From positions 39,311 through 103,310 of the forward strand of contig NZ_BJNW01000012.1 of assembly GCF_006539885.1 (NCBI RefSeq): 64,000 bases of DNA, written 5' to 3'. Positions 48,433-57,569 of this stretch are shown here, in pieces. A model generated the notes under the pieces. It had not been told where the DNA came from. It ran no database searches and was given only the letters and a program-made list of their open reading frames with translations. A program made the translations under genes and the position numbers. The first letter of the stretch is position 1. Each line of letters opens with the position of its first letter. The stretch comes from Kocuria varians. GTDB lineage: Bacteria > Actinomycetota > Actinomycetes > Actinomycetales > Micrococcaceae.

Positions 48433-50192
48433 ACCGGACCCCCGGGAACGCCGACCACACCCCCGACCGCGACCGGCCGGACGCGGCGGTGGCAGGGCGT
48501 GGTGCCGCACCCTGGGCCGTGGAAAGCGCCGGTCCCGGTGCCGACGCCGCCGTCCCCGACTCCGTGCGTCCGTCGCCGTCCGGGCAGGAACGGGTCACGC
48601 ACCGGATGGGCGTGCTCGAGGAGGCCCGCAGTCTCGCGAGCCTGAAGTGGCGGATCCTGCGCAACACCCTGACCCGCAGCACGTGGGTCCTGGTGGGCAC
48701 CATCCTGGGCGGGCTCTACGCGCTGTCCATCCTGGGGATGCTGGTGACCGGCATGGTCTTCCTGGGCGCCGAGCCCCTGGACGTCGTCACCGCTTCCTCG
48801 GTCATCGTGGGCAGCGTGGTGCTGCTCGGCTGGTGGGTGATGCCGGTGCTGACCGCCAAGGCGGACGCCACGCTGGACCCGTCCCGGCTCGCGCTGTTCC
48901 CGCTGAGCACCACCGGTCTGCTGACCGGGCAGGTGGTGGGTGCGCTGATCGGGATCCCGGGCGTGCTCACGGTGATCGCGCTGCTCGGATGGCTCTCGAC
49001 CTGGCGCGCCTCGCCCGCCGCGCTGGCAGCCTCCGTGGTGTGTGCCGTGCTGGCCGCTCTGCTCGCGTTCACCGGCGCACGCTGCGCCTCCGCGCTCGCG
49101 GCGCGGATCGCCAGGGGGCGGCGCTCCACGGAGATCATCTCGATCCTGAGCCTGCTGCTCATCGTGCTGCTGGGCCCGATCTTCGCATCCGTCGCCACCG
49201 GGGTGGAGCGGGTCTGGGACCGGCTGCCCGTGTGGGCCTCTGTCCTCGGCTGGACCCCGCTGGGCGCGGTCTGGGCGATCCCGGGCGACGTGGGTGCGGG
49301 CCACTGGGGCGCCGCGCTGGCGCGCCTGGCCGTCGTGCTGGTCACGCTCGTCGTGCTCGTCGCGGTGGCCCGGTTCGCCCTGGAGCGTGCCCTGGCCGAC
49401 GCCGCCGGGGGAGCCGCGCGCGCCACCGGCAGGTCCGTGGCCGGGATCGGTCTGTTCGACCGCTTCCCCGCGGCCCCGTGGGGTGCCGTGGCCGCACGGT
49501 GCCTCATCTACTGGCTCAGGGATCCGCGGTACTCGGCGTCCCTCGTGATGATCCCGGCGATCAGCGCGGCCCTGTGGTTCCTGGGTGGCGACTCGGGATT
49601 CTCCATGTGGCTGCTGCCCCTGATGATCGCCCTGCTGATGTCCTACGCCATCTCCGCGGACGTCTCCTACGACAACACCGCGTTCAGCCTGCACCTGCTG
49701 GCTCCCGTGCCGGGCAGGGCCGACCGGCTGGGGCGGGTCGTGGCCATGCTGGTGGTGGCCACGCCGCTCGTGGCCCTGGGCCTGGTGCTCTGGCTCGTGC
49801 GGCTGCAGCAGTGGCACGCGCTGCCGGCCATGCTCGGGGCCTGTGCCGCCCTGCTGCTCGGCGGTGCCGGCGTGGTCTCGGTGGTCTCCGCGCGCTACAC
49901 CTATCCCACGCCGCCTCCGGGGGCGTCCCCCATGAAGACGCCGCAGGGGTTCACCATCCTGAACCTCGTACTGCAGTTCGTGCTCATGGGCTTCATGCTG
50001 CTGCTCGCGCTGCCGCCCATCGTGCTGCTCTTCGTGCACCTGGGCACCGGCGCCGCCGTGTGGAGCTGGGTGGCCCTCGCCGTGGGTGTCGTGGAGGGTC
50101 TCGTGCTGCTGGGGATCGGCGTGCGCGTGGGCGGGACGTGGCTGGACGGGCGCGGTCCCGAGCTGCTGCAGGAGGTGGCCGGATACCGCTGA
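48414..50192 (+). CDS. ABC exporter transmembrane protein
   Basis: A 592 aa integral membrane protein with at least twelve hydrophobic segments, no binding domain, and a charged N-terminal tail (about 1-75). It is not clearly matched to a named family from motifs alone; partner position makes it the permease of the ATPase upstream. The GTG at 48414 has GGAGGGG 6 nt upstream and overlaps the ATPase gene by 19 nt; a GTG at 48429 making a GTGA overlap is an alternative that would lose five residues. Confidence 0.75.
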   Translation: MASSRVNRTPGNADHTPDRDRPDAAVAGRGAAPWAVESAGPGADAAVPDSVRPSPSGQERVTHRMGVLEEARSLASLKWRILRNTLTRSTWVLVGTILGGLYALSILGMLVTGMVFLGAEPLDVVTASSVIVGSVVLLGWWVMPVLTAKADATLDPSRLALFPLSTTGLLTGQVVGALIGIPGVLTVIALLGWLSTWRASPAALAASVVCAVLAALLAFTGARCASALAARIARGRRSTEIISILSLLLIVLLGPIFASVATGVERVWDRLPVWASVLGWTPLGAVWAIPGDVGAGHWGAALARLAVVLVTLVVLVAVARFALERALADAAGGAARATGRSVAGIGLFDRFPAAPWGAVAARCLIYWLRDPRYSASLVMIPAISAALWFLGGDSGFSMWLLPLMIALLMSYAISADVSYDNTAFSLHLLAPVPGRADRLGRVVAMLVVATPLVALGLVLWLVRLQQWHALPAMLGACAALLLGGAGVVSVVSARYTYPTPPPGASPMKTPQGFTILNLVLQFVLMGFMLLLALPPIVLLFVHLGTGAAVWSWVALAVGVVEGLVLLGIGVRVGGTWLDGRGPELLQEVAGYR

Positions 50193-50220
50193 GCGGGCGG
50201 CCCGCCCACGTCGCACGCGG

Positions 50221-50226
50221 TACAGT
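50221..50226 (+). promoter_or_regulatory. -10 element of the DUF3039 gene (leaderless)
   Basis: TACAGT, 7 nt, then ATG at 50234. No ribosome-binding site. Confidence 0.5.
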
Positions 50227-50233
50227 GGACGGC

Positions 50234-50569
50234 ATGCAGACCACCGAAGCCCAGCACGTCGAGGGCCCTTTCTCCCGGTTCCCGCGGGTGCTCGACAGCA
50301 CCGAGTCCGGAACCGAGACCGTGGGCGGGACCGCCACGATCGAGCGCGAGGAGACCCGCCAGTTCGCGGAGCCCGGTGACCACGAGCGGTTCGCCCACTA
50401 CGTCCGCAAGGAGAAGATCATGGAGTCGGCGCTGTCCGGCGAACCCGTGATCGCCCTGTGCGGCAAGGTGTGGACCCCCGGTCGCGACCCCCAGCGCTTC
50501 CCGGTGTGCCCGGAGTGCAAGGAGATCTACCAGGGCCTGCGCCCCGGCAAAGACCAGCCCGAAAACTGA
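50234..50569 (+). CDS. DUF3039 zinc-ribbon protein
   Basis: A 111 aa protein of a small family found in Actinobacteria. It is acidic at the N-terminus, then HYVRKEKIMESALSGEPVIAL and a zinc-ribbon-like CGKVW...CPECKEIYQGL with three Cys. Function unknown. It is separated from the downstream helicase by a terminator, so it appears to be its own leaderless transcription unit. Confidence 0.75.
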   Translation: MQTTEAQHVEGPFSRFPRVLDSTESGTETVGGTATIEREETRQFAEPGDHERFAHYVRKEKIMESALSGEPVIALCGKVWTPGRDPQRFPVCPECKEIYQGLRPGKDQPEN

Positions 50570-50616
50570 CAGCACCACCGCACGCACCACCCCGTTCCGC
50601 CCCGCGGAACACCGGC

Positions 50617-50639
50617 GGCGCCCGCACTGAGCGGGCGCC
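50617..50639 (+). terminator. Hairpin terminator after the DUF3039 gene
   Basis: GGCGCCCGC, loop ACTGA, GCGGGCGCC: a perfect 9-bp stem followed by GTTGCCGT. Confidence 0.7.
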
Positions 50640-50804
50640 GTTGCCGTGCCGAGCGGCCCAGCGCCGTGCGGATGTGCCCGGCCCACCAGGTCGGGAGGTA
50701 GCGCCGGCACCGTTGCGGAGCGGCTGCCACCGCCGGCCGCCACGAGCGGCGGGCAGGGCGGGCGCCGGGCCGCGGACCGGACCGGGCGGCGTCGCTGCGG
50801 GGAC

Positions 50805-52652
50805 ATGGCGGAAACACGCGCCCCAGAGCGCGGAGAGGACGAGCACCACGTGGCTGAGAACGACCAGATGTCCCTTTTCGGGGCGGCGGCGGACCTTCCT
50901 CCGGCGTACCCGGACCGAGCGGCGTGGGGCACCGCCCCCAAGCTGCGTGCCTGGCAGGCGGAGGCGATCCAGCGCTACGAGCAGGCGCAGCCGCGGGACT
51001 TCATGGCCGTGGCAACCCCCGGAGCAGGCAAGACCACGTTCGCGCTGACCGTGGCCAAGAAGCTGCACGACGCCGGGGTGGTCCAGCGGGTCACGGTGGT
51101 GACCCCCACAGAGCACCTCAAGCGGCAGTGGGCGGACGCCGCGGCCCGTGTGGGCCTGGCGATCGACCCCAACTTCAAGAACGCGGACGGCCAGCACGGT
51201 CGCGGCTACATGGGTGCGGCCGTCACATACGCGCAGGTGGCCAACAAGCCGCTGCTGCACCGCGCACGCACCGAGGCCGGTCGCACGCTCGTGATCATGG
51301 ACGAGATCCACCACGCGGGTGACGCCCTGTCCTGGGGTGACGGGCTGCGGGAGGCGTTCGAACCCGCTACGCGACGGCTCGCCCTAACCGGCACGCCCTT
51401 CCGCTCGGACACCTCACCGATCCCGTTCGTGACCTACACCGAGGACGGGGACGGGATCCGCCGCTCCACCGCGGACTACACGTACGGCTACGGCAGCGCC
51501 CTGCAGGACCACGTCGTGCGCCCGGTGATCTTCATGGCCTACTCGGGACAGATGCGCTGGCGCACGTCCGCGGGCGAGGAGATGGCCGCCCAGCTCGGGG
51601 AGGGGTTCACGAAGGACATCACCTCCCACGCGTGGCGCACGGCCCTGGACCCGCAGGGCCAGTGGATACCCTCCGTGCTCCGTGCCGCGGACCAGCGCCT
51701 CACGCAGGTGCGGCGCACCGTGCCGGACGCCGGTGCCCTGGTGATCGCGACCGACCACCAGGACGCCAAGGCCTACGCCGAGCAGCTGCACGCGCTCACG
51801 GGGGAGCGTCCCACCGTGGTGCTCTCGGACGACAAGGCGGCCTCGAACAAGATCGACCAGTTCTCCGAGTCGGACAAGCGCTGGATGGTTGCAGTGCGCA
51901 TGGTCTCGGAGGGCGTCGACGTCCCGCGCCTCGCGGTGGGCGTGTACGCGACCTCCACCTCCACGCCCCTGTTCTTCGCCCAGGCCGTGGGGCGCTTCGT
52001 GCGTGCCCGCAAGCGCGGTGAGACGGCCTCGGTGTTCCTGCCGTCGGTGCCCGTGCTCATGGCGCTCGCGAACTCCATGGAGGAGGAGCGCGACCACGCC
52101 CTCGACAAGCCCAAGAGCGTGCCGGACGTCGTCGACTTCGACCAGCCCATGGAGACCGGCTGGGACGACGACCTGCTGGAGGAGGCCAACCGGGAGGAGC
52201 GCGCGTCCTCCGCGCTCGCCCAGGGCAACTTCCAGGCGCTGGACTCGGACGCCTCGTTCCACGGGGTGCTCTTCGACGGCGGTGCGTTCGGCGGCGGTGC
52301 GGCCGTGGGCTCCGAGGAAGAGGCCGAGTACCTCGGCATTCCCGGGCTGCTGGACCCCGAGCAGGTCTCCGCGCTGCTGCGCGAGCGGCAGTCCCGCTCG
52401 GTGCAGCGTCAGGGCAGCGGCTCGTCCGCCCCGGAGGCTCCCGCGGTGCCGGACCACAGGCGGCTCAAGGACCTGCGGGCGCAGCTGTCCAAGAACGTCT
52501 CGGCGTGGTCGGCGCGCACGGGCACCCCGCACGGCGTGATCCACAACGAGCTGCGCACCAAGTGCGGTGGTCCCGCGGTGGCGCAGGCCTCGGAGGAGCA
52601 GCTCAACGCCCGGATCGCCCTGCTGCAGCGCTGGTTCATCGGCCGCAAGTAG
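50805..52652 (+). CDS. Superfamily 2 DEAD/DEAH-like helicase
   Basis: A 615 aa helicase. Walker A TPGAGKTTFAL, motif II DEIHH (instead of DEAH), motif III LTGTPFRSD, and motif VI QAVGRFVRARKRGE. A linker of about 130 residues and a small C-terminal helical domain (LRAQLSKNVSAWSARTG, ELRTKCGGPAVAQAS) follow. The family is widespread in Actinobacteria next to DUF3039; substrate and role unknown. Start uncertain: ATG 50805, GTG about 50850 and the ATG of MSLFG are all possible; the conserved part begins near residue 40. Confidence 0.82.
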   Translation: MAETRAPERGEDEHHVAENDQMSLFGAAADLPPAYPDRAAWGTAPKLRAWQAEAIQRYEQAQPRDFMAVATPGAGKTTFALTVAKKLHDAGVVQRVTVVTPTEHLKRQWADAAARVGLAIDPNFKNADGQHGRGYMGAAVTYAQVANKPLLHRARTEAGRTLVIMDEIHHAGDALSWGDGLREAFEPATRRLALTGTPFRSDTSPIPFVTYTEDGDGIRRSTADYTYGYGSALQDHVVRPVIFMAYSGQMRWRTSAGEEMAAQLGEGFTKDITSHAWRTALDPQGQWIPSVLRAADQRLTQVRRTVPDAGALVIATDHQDAKAYAEQLHALTGERPTVVLSDDKAASNKIDQFSESDKRWMVAVRMVSEGVDVPRLAVGVYATSTSTPLFFAQAVGRFVRARKRGETASVFLPSVPVLMALANSMEEERDHALDKPKSVPDVVDFDQPMETGWDDDLLEEANREERASSALAQGNFQALDSDASFHGVLFDGGAFGGGAAVGSEEEAEYLGIPGLLDPEQVSALLRERQSRSVQRQGSGSSAPEAPAVPDHRRLKDLRAQLSKNVSAWSARTGTPHGVIHNELRTKCGGPAVAQASEEQLNARIALLQRWFIGRK

Positions 52653-52674
52653 CGGGCGCGGGCGACGCCGCCCG
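52653..52674. terminator. Weak hairpin after the helicase gene
   Basis: CGGGCG pairs with CGCCCG over a 10-nt loop directly after the stop codon, in front of the convergent pncA gene. Confidence 0.3.
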
Positions 52675-52719
52675 GCCGGGTCGCAGAGGCCGGTGCGGGT
52701 CAGCGCGCTCGGCGCGGGG

Positions 52720-53337
52720 TCAGGGCAGCTCCGTGAGGACCTCCACGCCCACGTCCTCCAGCTCGGCCACGGCGCGCTCGCCGGCCTCCTCGGAGACCGG
52801 GGCCGTGAGCGGCAGCAGCAGCCGGGTCTCGTAGCCGGCCTCCACGGCGTCGCGCGCGGTGGCGAGCACGCAGTGGTCGAGTGCGAGGCCCACGACGTCC
52901 ACGGCCTCGATCCCGCGCTCGCGCAGCCAGTCGTCCAGGCTCACCCGCTCCTCGTCCGAGTCCTCCTCGGACTCGCCCATGGGGACGTCCACGTCCGGGG
53001 CGGAGAGGCCCTCGAACCCCGAGTAGGCGGCGTCGTACGCGCCCTTGCGGAAGAACTCCGTGACGTAGTCCGTGTCGAAGTCAGGGTGCGTCTGCGCGCC
53101 CTCGGTCTCCGCGACGCAGTGCACGGGCCAGCTCGTGCGGTAGTCCGGGGTCTCGCTGAAGTGCTCGCCCGGCTCGATGTGCCAGTCCTGGGTCGCGGCC
53201 ACGGCGTCGTAGTCCGCGTGGTGGTCCTCGAGGTACTCGGAGACCCCCGCGGCCACGGCCGCGCCGCCGGCCACGGCCAGGCTGCCGCCCTCGCAGAAGT
53301 CGTTCTGGATGTCCACGATCACTAGTGCGGTGCGCAC
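52720..53337 (-). CDS. pncA: Nicotinamidase
   Basis: Deamidates nicotinamide to nicotinate (also the pyrazinamide activator in mycobacteria), 205 aa. Catalytic Asp in VIVDIQNDF, metal-binding region TQDWHIEPGEHF, catalytic Lys in FRKGAY, and nucleophile Cys in GLALDHCVLATA. An acidic insertion (GESEEDSDEERVS) lies before the Cys motif. The GTG at 53337 follows GAGGGAGG. It sits 28 nt downstream of pncB in the same direction, so the two NAD-salvage steps form one operon. Confidence 0.92.
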   Translation of the reverse strand: MRTALVIVDIQNDFCEGGSLAVAGGAAVAAGVSEYLEDHHADYDAVAATQDWHIEPGEHFSETPDYRTSWPVHCVAETEGAQTHPDFDTDYVTEFFRKGAYDAAYSGFEGLSAPDVDVPMGESEEDSDEERVSLDDWLRERGIEAVDVVGLALDHCVLATARDAVEAGYETRLLLPLTAPVSEEAGERAVAELEDVGVEVLTELP

Positions 53338-53365
53338 GTGTGCCTCCCTCTCGATCTCGGTGCTG

Positions 53366-54706
53366 TCAGTGTGCGGTGCCGGGTTCGATGACCGTGGGGA
53401 TCACGGGCTCGCCCTCGGAGAGCCGGCGGGCCGCGCGCGGCAGCTCCGCGATCGACTCCGCGTGGCGCACGCGCGCCCGCTGCACAGCCTCGGGGCCGGT
53501 GAACCCGTCCCGCAGTTCGCCGCCGGTCATGTAGTCGACGAGCAGGGGGCGGTCGTCGCCGTCGTCCTCGGGCAGGTGGGACACGCCGACCATCTCGTGC
53601 GTGGCCACGCCGTGTGCATTGCGACGCCGCAGCGCGTACTTCTCGCCGCCTACTGACGCCTTGCCGGACGAGGCCTTCGCCACCGGCTCCATGGTGCCGG
53701 AGGCGCCCTCGCGCGAGACCAGCTTGTAGACCATCGACGAGGTGGGCGCGCCGGAGCCGGTGACGAGGCGCGTGCCCACGCCGTAGGCGTCCACCGGGGC
53801 CGCGCGCAGGGCGGCGATGGCGTACTCGTCGAGGTCGCTCGTGACCGTGATGCGCGTGTGCGGATTGCCGAGCCTGTCGAGCAGCGCGCGCACCGAGGCC
53901 GCCTGGGTGACGAGGTCGCCGGAGTCCAGGCGCACGCCGCCCAGGTCCGGACCCGCGATCTCGACGGCCAGGCGGACGGCCCGCTCGACGTCGTACGTGT
54001 CCACGAGCAGCGCCGTGGAGACGCCCAGGGCGTCGAGCTGGGCGCGGAACGCCTGCTCCTCGGAGTCGTGCAGCAGGGTGAAGGAGTGGGCGGCGGTGCC
54101 CACGGTCTTCACGCCGTAGCGGAACCCGGCTTCCAGGTTGGAGGTCGACTCGAAGCCAGCGACGACGGCGGCGCGCGCGGCCGCCACGGCGGCCTGCTCG
54201 TGCGCCCGGCGGGAGCCCATCTCGATGCACGGGCGGTCACCGGCGGCACCGACCATGCGGGAGGCCGCGGAGGCCACGGCGGAGTCGTAGTTGAGCACGG
54301 AGAGGATGAAGGTCTCCAGCACGCAGGCCTCCGCGAAGGAGGACTCCACGCTCAGCAGCGGGGAGTAGGGGAAGTACGTCTCGCCCTCCGCGTAGCCGCG
54401 GATCTGCCCCGTGAAGCGGAAGTTCTCCAGGTAGGCGACCGTGGCGGCGTCCACCACGGCGGTGTCCCGCAGGAAGCGCAGCTGCTCGTCCGTGAACCGG
54501 AACTGCTCGAGGCCCTCCAGCACGCGGCCCACACCGGCGAAGACGCCGTAGCGCCGGCCGTGGGGCAGCCGGCGGGCGAAGACCTCGAACACGCTGCGCC
54601 GCGAGGCCGTGCCGGCACGCAGCGCCGCCTGCAGCATGGTCAGCTCGTAGTGGTCCGTGAGGAGGGACGTGGGCTGGGGGTGCCAGGAATACGTGTGGTC
54701 GTTCAC
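53366..54706 (-). CDS. pncB: Nicotinate phosphoribosyltransferase
   Basis: Converts nicotinate and PRPP to nicotinate mononucleotide, 446 aa. Conserved features: SLLTDHYELTMLQAAL at the N-terminus, catalytic-region FEVFARRLPHGRRYGVFAG, EMGSRRAHE with the phosphorylated-His neighbourhood, LVDTYD and GVRLDSGDL. The GTG at 54706 is fixed by TAGGCT 6 nt upstream. Followed by pncA; divergent from clpS, as in mycobacteria. Confidence 0.94.
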   Translation of the reverse strand: MNDHTYSWHPQPTSLLTDHYELTMLQAALRAGTASRRSVFEVFARRLPHGRRYGVFAGVGRVLEGLEQFRFTDEQLRFLRDTAVVDAATVAYLENFRFTGQIRGYAEGETYFPYSPLLSVESSFAEACVLETFILSVLNYDSAVASAASRMVGAAGDRPCIEMGSRRAHEQAAVAAARAAVVAGFESTSNLEAGFRYGVKTVGTAAHSFTLLHDSEEQAFRAQLDALGVSTALLVDTYDVERAVRLAVEIAGPDLGGVRLDSGDLVTQAASVRALLDRLGNPHTRITVTSDLDEYAIAALRAAPVDAYGVGTRLVTGSGAPTSSMVYKLVSREGASGTMEPVAKASSGKASVGGEKYALRRRNAHGVATHEMVGVSHLPEDDGDDRPLLVDYMTGGELRDGFTGPEAVQRARVRHAESIAELPRAARRLSEGEPVIPTVIEPGTAH

Positions 54707-54712
54707 CCCGCC

Positions 54713-54718
54713 AGCCTA
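54713..54718 (-). promoter_or_regulatory. -10 element of pncB-pncA (leaderless)
   Basis: TAGGCT, 6 nt, then GTG at 54706 on the minus strand. It shares a 78-nt intergenic region with the divergent clpS promoter. Confidence 0.55.
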
Positions 54719-54771
54719 GTGCGCGTGCACCGCGCGCACACCCCGCGCGGGCATCTGGGCGGGCTCGTGAC

Positions 54772-54777
54772 TACCAT
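54772..54777 (+). promoter_or_regulatory. -10 element of clpS (leaderless)
   Basis: TACCAT, 7 nt, then ATG at 54785. The ATG inside the -10 (54776) is therefore unlikely to be the start. Confidence 0.5.
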
Positions 54778-54784
54778 GGGGAAA

Positions 54785-55153
54785 ATGTCCGGTACCCACA
54801 CGGCGGCCCGCACCCCGGCCCCCAGCACCCGCGCCGAACCCGCAGTCCTGATGAGCGCCGCACCGGCGGAATCCCCGGTGGTCGCCCGCGAGGACCAGGC
54901 CGTCACGGCCGTGAACGTCCCCTGGAACGTGGTGGTCTGGGACGACCCCGTGAACCTCATGAGCTACGTGGTCTACGTCTTCCGCGCCCACTTCGGCTAC
55001 CCGCCCGCCAAGGCTCGCACCCTCATGCTGGAGGTCCACGAGCGGGGGCGCTCCATCGTCTTCACGGGCTCCCTCGAGGAGGCCGAGGCCCATGTGAGCG
55101 CCCTGCACGGCTACGGACTGTGGGCGACCTACGAGAAGGCGGGGGAGAACTGA
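54785..55153 (+). CDS. clpS: ATP-dependent Clp protease adaptor ClpS
   Basis: The N-end-rule adaptor that delivers substrates to ClpC/ClpA, 122 aa. A flexible N-terminus of about 45 residues, then the core NVVVWDDPVNLMSYVVYVF with the substrate pocket, the MLEVHERGRS segment and the C-terminal helix. The start at 54785 follows from the leaderless promoter. The stop overlaps the DUF2017 start (TGATG), the usual actinobacterial pair. Confidence 0.93.
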   Translation: MSGTHTAARTPAPSTRAEPAVLMSAAPAESPVVAREDQAVTAVNVPWNVVVWDDPVNLMSYVVYVFRAHFGYPPAKARTLMLEVHERGRSIVFTGSLEEAEAHVSALHGYGLWATYEKAGEN

Positions 55154-55713
55154 TGGCACACGGTTTCAAGCGCACGCGGAAGGGCATCACGGCACACTTC
55201 GAGGGCCCGGAGGTGCGGCTGCTGCAGAAGCTGTTCTCGGACGTGGGAACCACCCTCGAGCCCGAGCCCCGCGAGGACGTGGACCCCCTCGAGGCACTCG
55301 TGGGCTGGGACGAGGAGGTGGCCGAGCCCGAGGACCCGGCCGTGCGCAGGCTGCTGCCCGCGGCGTCGTCGGACCCGGAGCAGGCCGCGGAGTTCCGCAG
55401 GCTCACGGACCGGTCCCTGCGCGAACGCAAGACCGCCGCGCTGCGGGCGTCGTCGCTGGCCCTGGAGTCGGACCCGGTGCTGCTCACCACGGAGCAGGCC
55501 CAGGACTTCGCGCGCTCCCTCAACGACGTCCGCATGGTGCTGGCCGCCCGGCTGGGCATCGAGACGGCGGAGGACGCCGAGCGTGTGGGAAAACTCACGG
55601 ACTTCGGCAAGACCGAGTCGGTCGAGGACTACATGGCGGTCGTCTACAACTTCGTCTCCTGGCTGCAGGAGACACTGATGACGGCGCTCACGAAGACGCT
55701 TCCCTCACGCTGA
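55153..55713 (+). CDS. DUF2017 family protein
   Basis: A 186 aa cytoplasmic protein, helical, of unknown function, found next to clpS across Actinobacteria (Rv1332 in M. tuberculosis). [34 protein letters not shown] and FVSWLQETL are visible conserved-looking blocks. The ATG shares a base with the clpS stop; GGGGGAG precedes it. Context suggests a link to regulated proteolysis. Confidence 0.8.
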   Translation: MAHGFKRTRKGITAHFEGPEVRLLQKLFSDVGTTLEPEPREDVDPLEALVGWDEEVAEPEDPAVRRLLPAASSDPEQAAEFRRLTDRSLRERKTAALRASSLALESDPVLLTTEQAQDFARSLNDVRMVLAARLGIETAEDAERVGKLTDFGKTESVEDYMAVVYNFVSWLQETLMTALTKTLPSR

Positions 55714-55787
55714 GCGGGGCCGTCACCCAGGCTCAGCGCACCCGTCACGCACGCTGACTCATGTGCGAAGCACCCTGCGCAACGCAC

Positions 55788-55793
55788 TACAGT
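55788..55793 (+). promoter_or_regulatory. -10 element of murI (near-leaderless)
   Basis: TACAGT, 8 nt, then ATG at 55802. Confidence 0.45.
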
Positions 55794-55801
55794 TTGCGGA
55801 T

Positions 55802-56695
55802 ATGCAGGCTGAGCGCGAACGTCATTCCGGTCCGAACCCCAACTCGCCCATCGGCGTCTTCGACTCCGGCGTGGGCGGGCTCACGGTGGCCCGGTCCATC
55901 ATCGACCAGCTGCCCCACGAAGAGATCCTCTACGTGGGAGACACCGCGCACGGCCCCTACGGCCCGTTGCCCATCGCGGAGGTCCGCTCCAACGCCCTGC
56001 GCATCATGGACGAGCTCGTGGACTCCGGGGTCAAGGTGCTCGTGATCGCCTGCAACACGGCGTCGGCGGCGGTGCTGCGCGACGCCCGCGAGCGCTACAC
56101 GCGCGGCTACGACATCCCGGTCACCGAGGTCATCCAGCCCGCCGTGCGACGCGCCGTGGCCACCACCCGCACCGGCCGCGTGGGGGTCATCGGCACGGAG
56201 GCAACCATCGGCTCGCGGGCCTACGACGACACCTTCGCCGCCGCCCCCCAGCTGGAGATCACGTCGGTCGCCTGCCCCGAGTTCGTCGAGTACGTGGAGC
56301 GCGGGGTGACCACCGGACCGAAGCTGCTGGCCACAGCGCAGCGCTACCTGCAGCCGCTGAAGGACGCCCGGGTGGACACTTTGGTCCTGGGGTGCACCCA
56401 CTACCCGCTTCTCACCGCGGTGATCTCCTACGTGATGGGGGAGAGCGTGAACCTGGTGTCCTCCGCGGAGGAGACCGCGCGGGACGTCTACCGCTCGCTC
56501 ATGGACAACGGGCTCGAGCGGGACGCGAGCCTGGCCCCGCACCACGAGTTCCTGGCCACGGGCGATCCCGCCCGTTTCGAGACCCTCGCCCAGCGCTTCC
56601 TGGGGCCGGAGGTGGTCCGCGTGCGGCACACGAGCTCCGTGGCGGAGCAGTACCCCACCGGCTCCCTCGCCACGATCCACCCGACCCGGCGCTGA
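55802..56695 (+). CDS. murI: Glutamate racemase
   Basis: Makes D-glutamate for peptidoglycan, 297 aa. [18 protein letters not shown] near the N-terminus, first catalytic Cys in [10 protein letters not shown], second in LGCTHYPLL. The ATG at 55802 is supported by the -10 at 55788; an upstream GTG-type start would lie before the promoter. Followed 24 nt later by the MBL gene as in other Actinobacteria. Confidence 0.95.
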   Translation: MQAERERHSGPNPNSPIGVFDSGVGGLTVARSIIDQLPHEEILYVGDTAHGPYGPLPIAEVRSNALRIMDELVDSGVKVLVIACNTASAAVLRDARERYTRGYDIPVTEVIQPAVRRAVATTRTGRVGVIGTEATIGSRAYDDTFAAAPQLEITSVACPEFVEYVERGVTTGPKLLATAQRYLQPLKDARVDTLVLGCTHYPLLTAVISYVMGESVNLVSSAEETARDVYRSLMDNGLERDASLAPHHEFLATGDPARFETLAQRFLGPEVVRVRHTSSVAEQYPTGSLATIHPTRR

Positions 56696-56719
56696 GCCGG
56701 CCGCAGAAAGGTCTTCACC

Positions 56720-57559
56720 ATGTTGCTCACCGTGGTCGGAAACTCCGGGAGCTTTCCCGGTCCGGACGCACCCGCCTCGTGCTACCTGCTGTGCGGTGAG
56801 GATGCCGACGGCCGGACCTGGCGGATCGTGCTCGACATGGGCAACGGCACCCTGGGGGCGCTGCAGCGCTACATCGAGCTCGACACGATCGACGCCGTCA
56901 TGCTCTCGCACCTGCACCCGGACCACTGCGTGGACCTGGGCGGGCTGCACGTGGCGGTCAAGTGGGACCCGCGCGGCTGGAAGGGCGGACGGATCCCGCT
57001 GTTCGGGCCCTCGCAGCTGCCCACCTACCTCAACCAGCTGCACCTGCTGCCGCCGGAGCACTCCATGGACACCGAGTTCGAGTTCCACGTGTGGCACCCG
57101 CACGAGCCGGTGAGCGTGGGACCGTTCACCGTGACTCCCCACCCGGTGAACCACACGTGCCCCGAGCCGTACGCGCTGCGCGTGGAGTACCGCGGACCCG
57201 GCGGCACGGAGGTGCTCACCTACTCCGGCGACACCGACGCGTGCGACGAGCTGGTGGCCGCCGCCCGGGACGCGGACGTGTTCCTGTGCGAGGCCGCCTA
57301 CCAGGAGGGCAGGGAGGACCACCTGCGCGGCATCCACCTGACGGGCAGGCGTGCGGGGGAGACCGCCGCGGCCGCCGGGGCCCGTCGCCTGCTGCTGACC
57401 CACCTGCCGGAGTGGAACTCCCCGGAGACCGTGCTGGCCGAGGCCGCCGCGGTCTACTACGGCGCCCTGGCCGTCACACGCGTGGCCCACCGCTACGACG
57501 TCGCGGACCCCACCGACCGTTCGGTCGATGCGTTGGCACCCGTGCGGAGCGGCGACTAG
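56720..57559 (+). CDS. MBL-fold phosphodiesterase-like protein (Rv1339 orthologue candidate)
   Basis: A 279 aa metallo-beta-lactamase-fold hydrolase. Metal motif [13 protein letters not shown] (about 57-69), [21 protein letters not shown] and LLLTHLPEW give the ligand set of RNase Z-like proteins. The murI-MBL-rph order matches M. tuberculosis Rv1338-Rv1339-Rv1340; Rv1339 is reported as an atypical cAMP phosphodiesterase, so cyclic-nucleotide hydrolysis is the best hypothesis. AGAAAGG lies 9-10 nt before the ATG. Confidence 0.82.
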   Translation: MLLTVVGNSGSFPGPDAPASCYLLCGEDADGRTWRIVLDMGNGTLGALQRYIELDTIDAVMLSHLHPDHCVDLGGLHVAVKWDPRGWKGGRIPLFGPSQLPTYLNQLHLLPPEHSMDTEFEFHVWHPHEPVSVGPFTVTPHPVNHTCPEPYALRVEYRGPGGTEVLTYSGDTDACDELVAAARDADVFLCEAAYQEGREDHLRGIHLTGRRAGETAAAAGARRLLLTHLPEWNSPETVLAEAAAVYYGALAVTRVAHRYDVADPTDRSVDALAPVRSGD

Positions 57560-57562
57560 GGT
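57557..57562 (+). promoter_or_regulatory. -10 element of rph (leaderless)
   Basis: TAGGGT, 7 nt, then ATG at 57570; it overlaps the stop codon of the MBL gene. Confidence 0.5.
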
Positions 57563-57569
57563 GACACGC

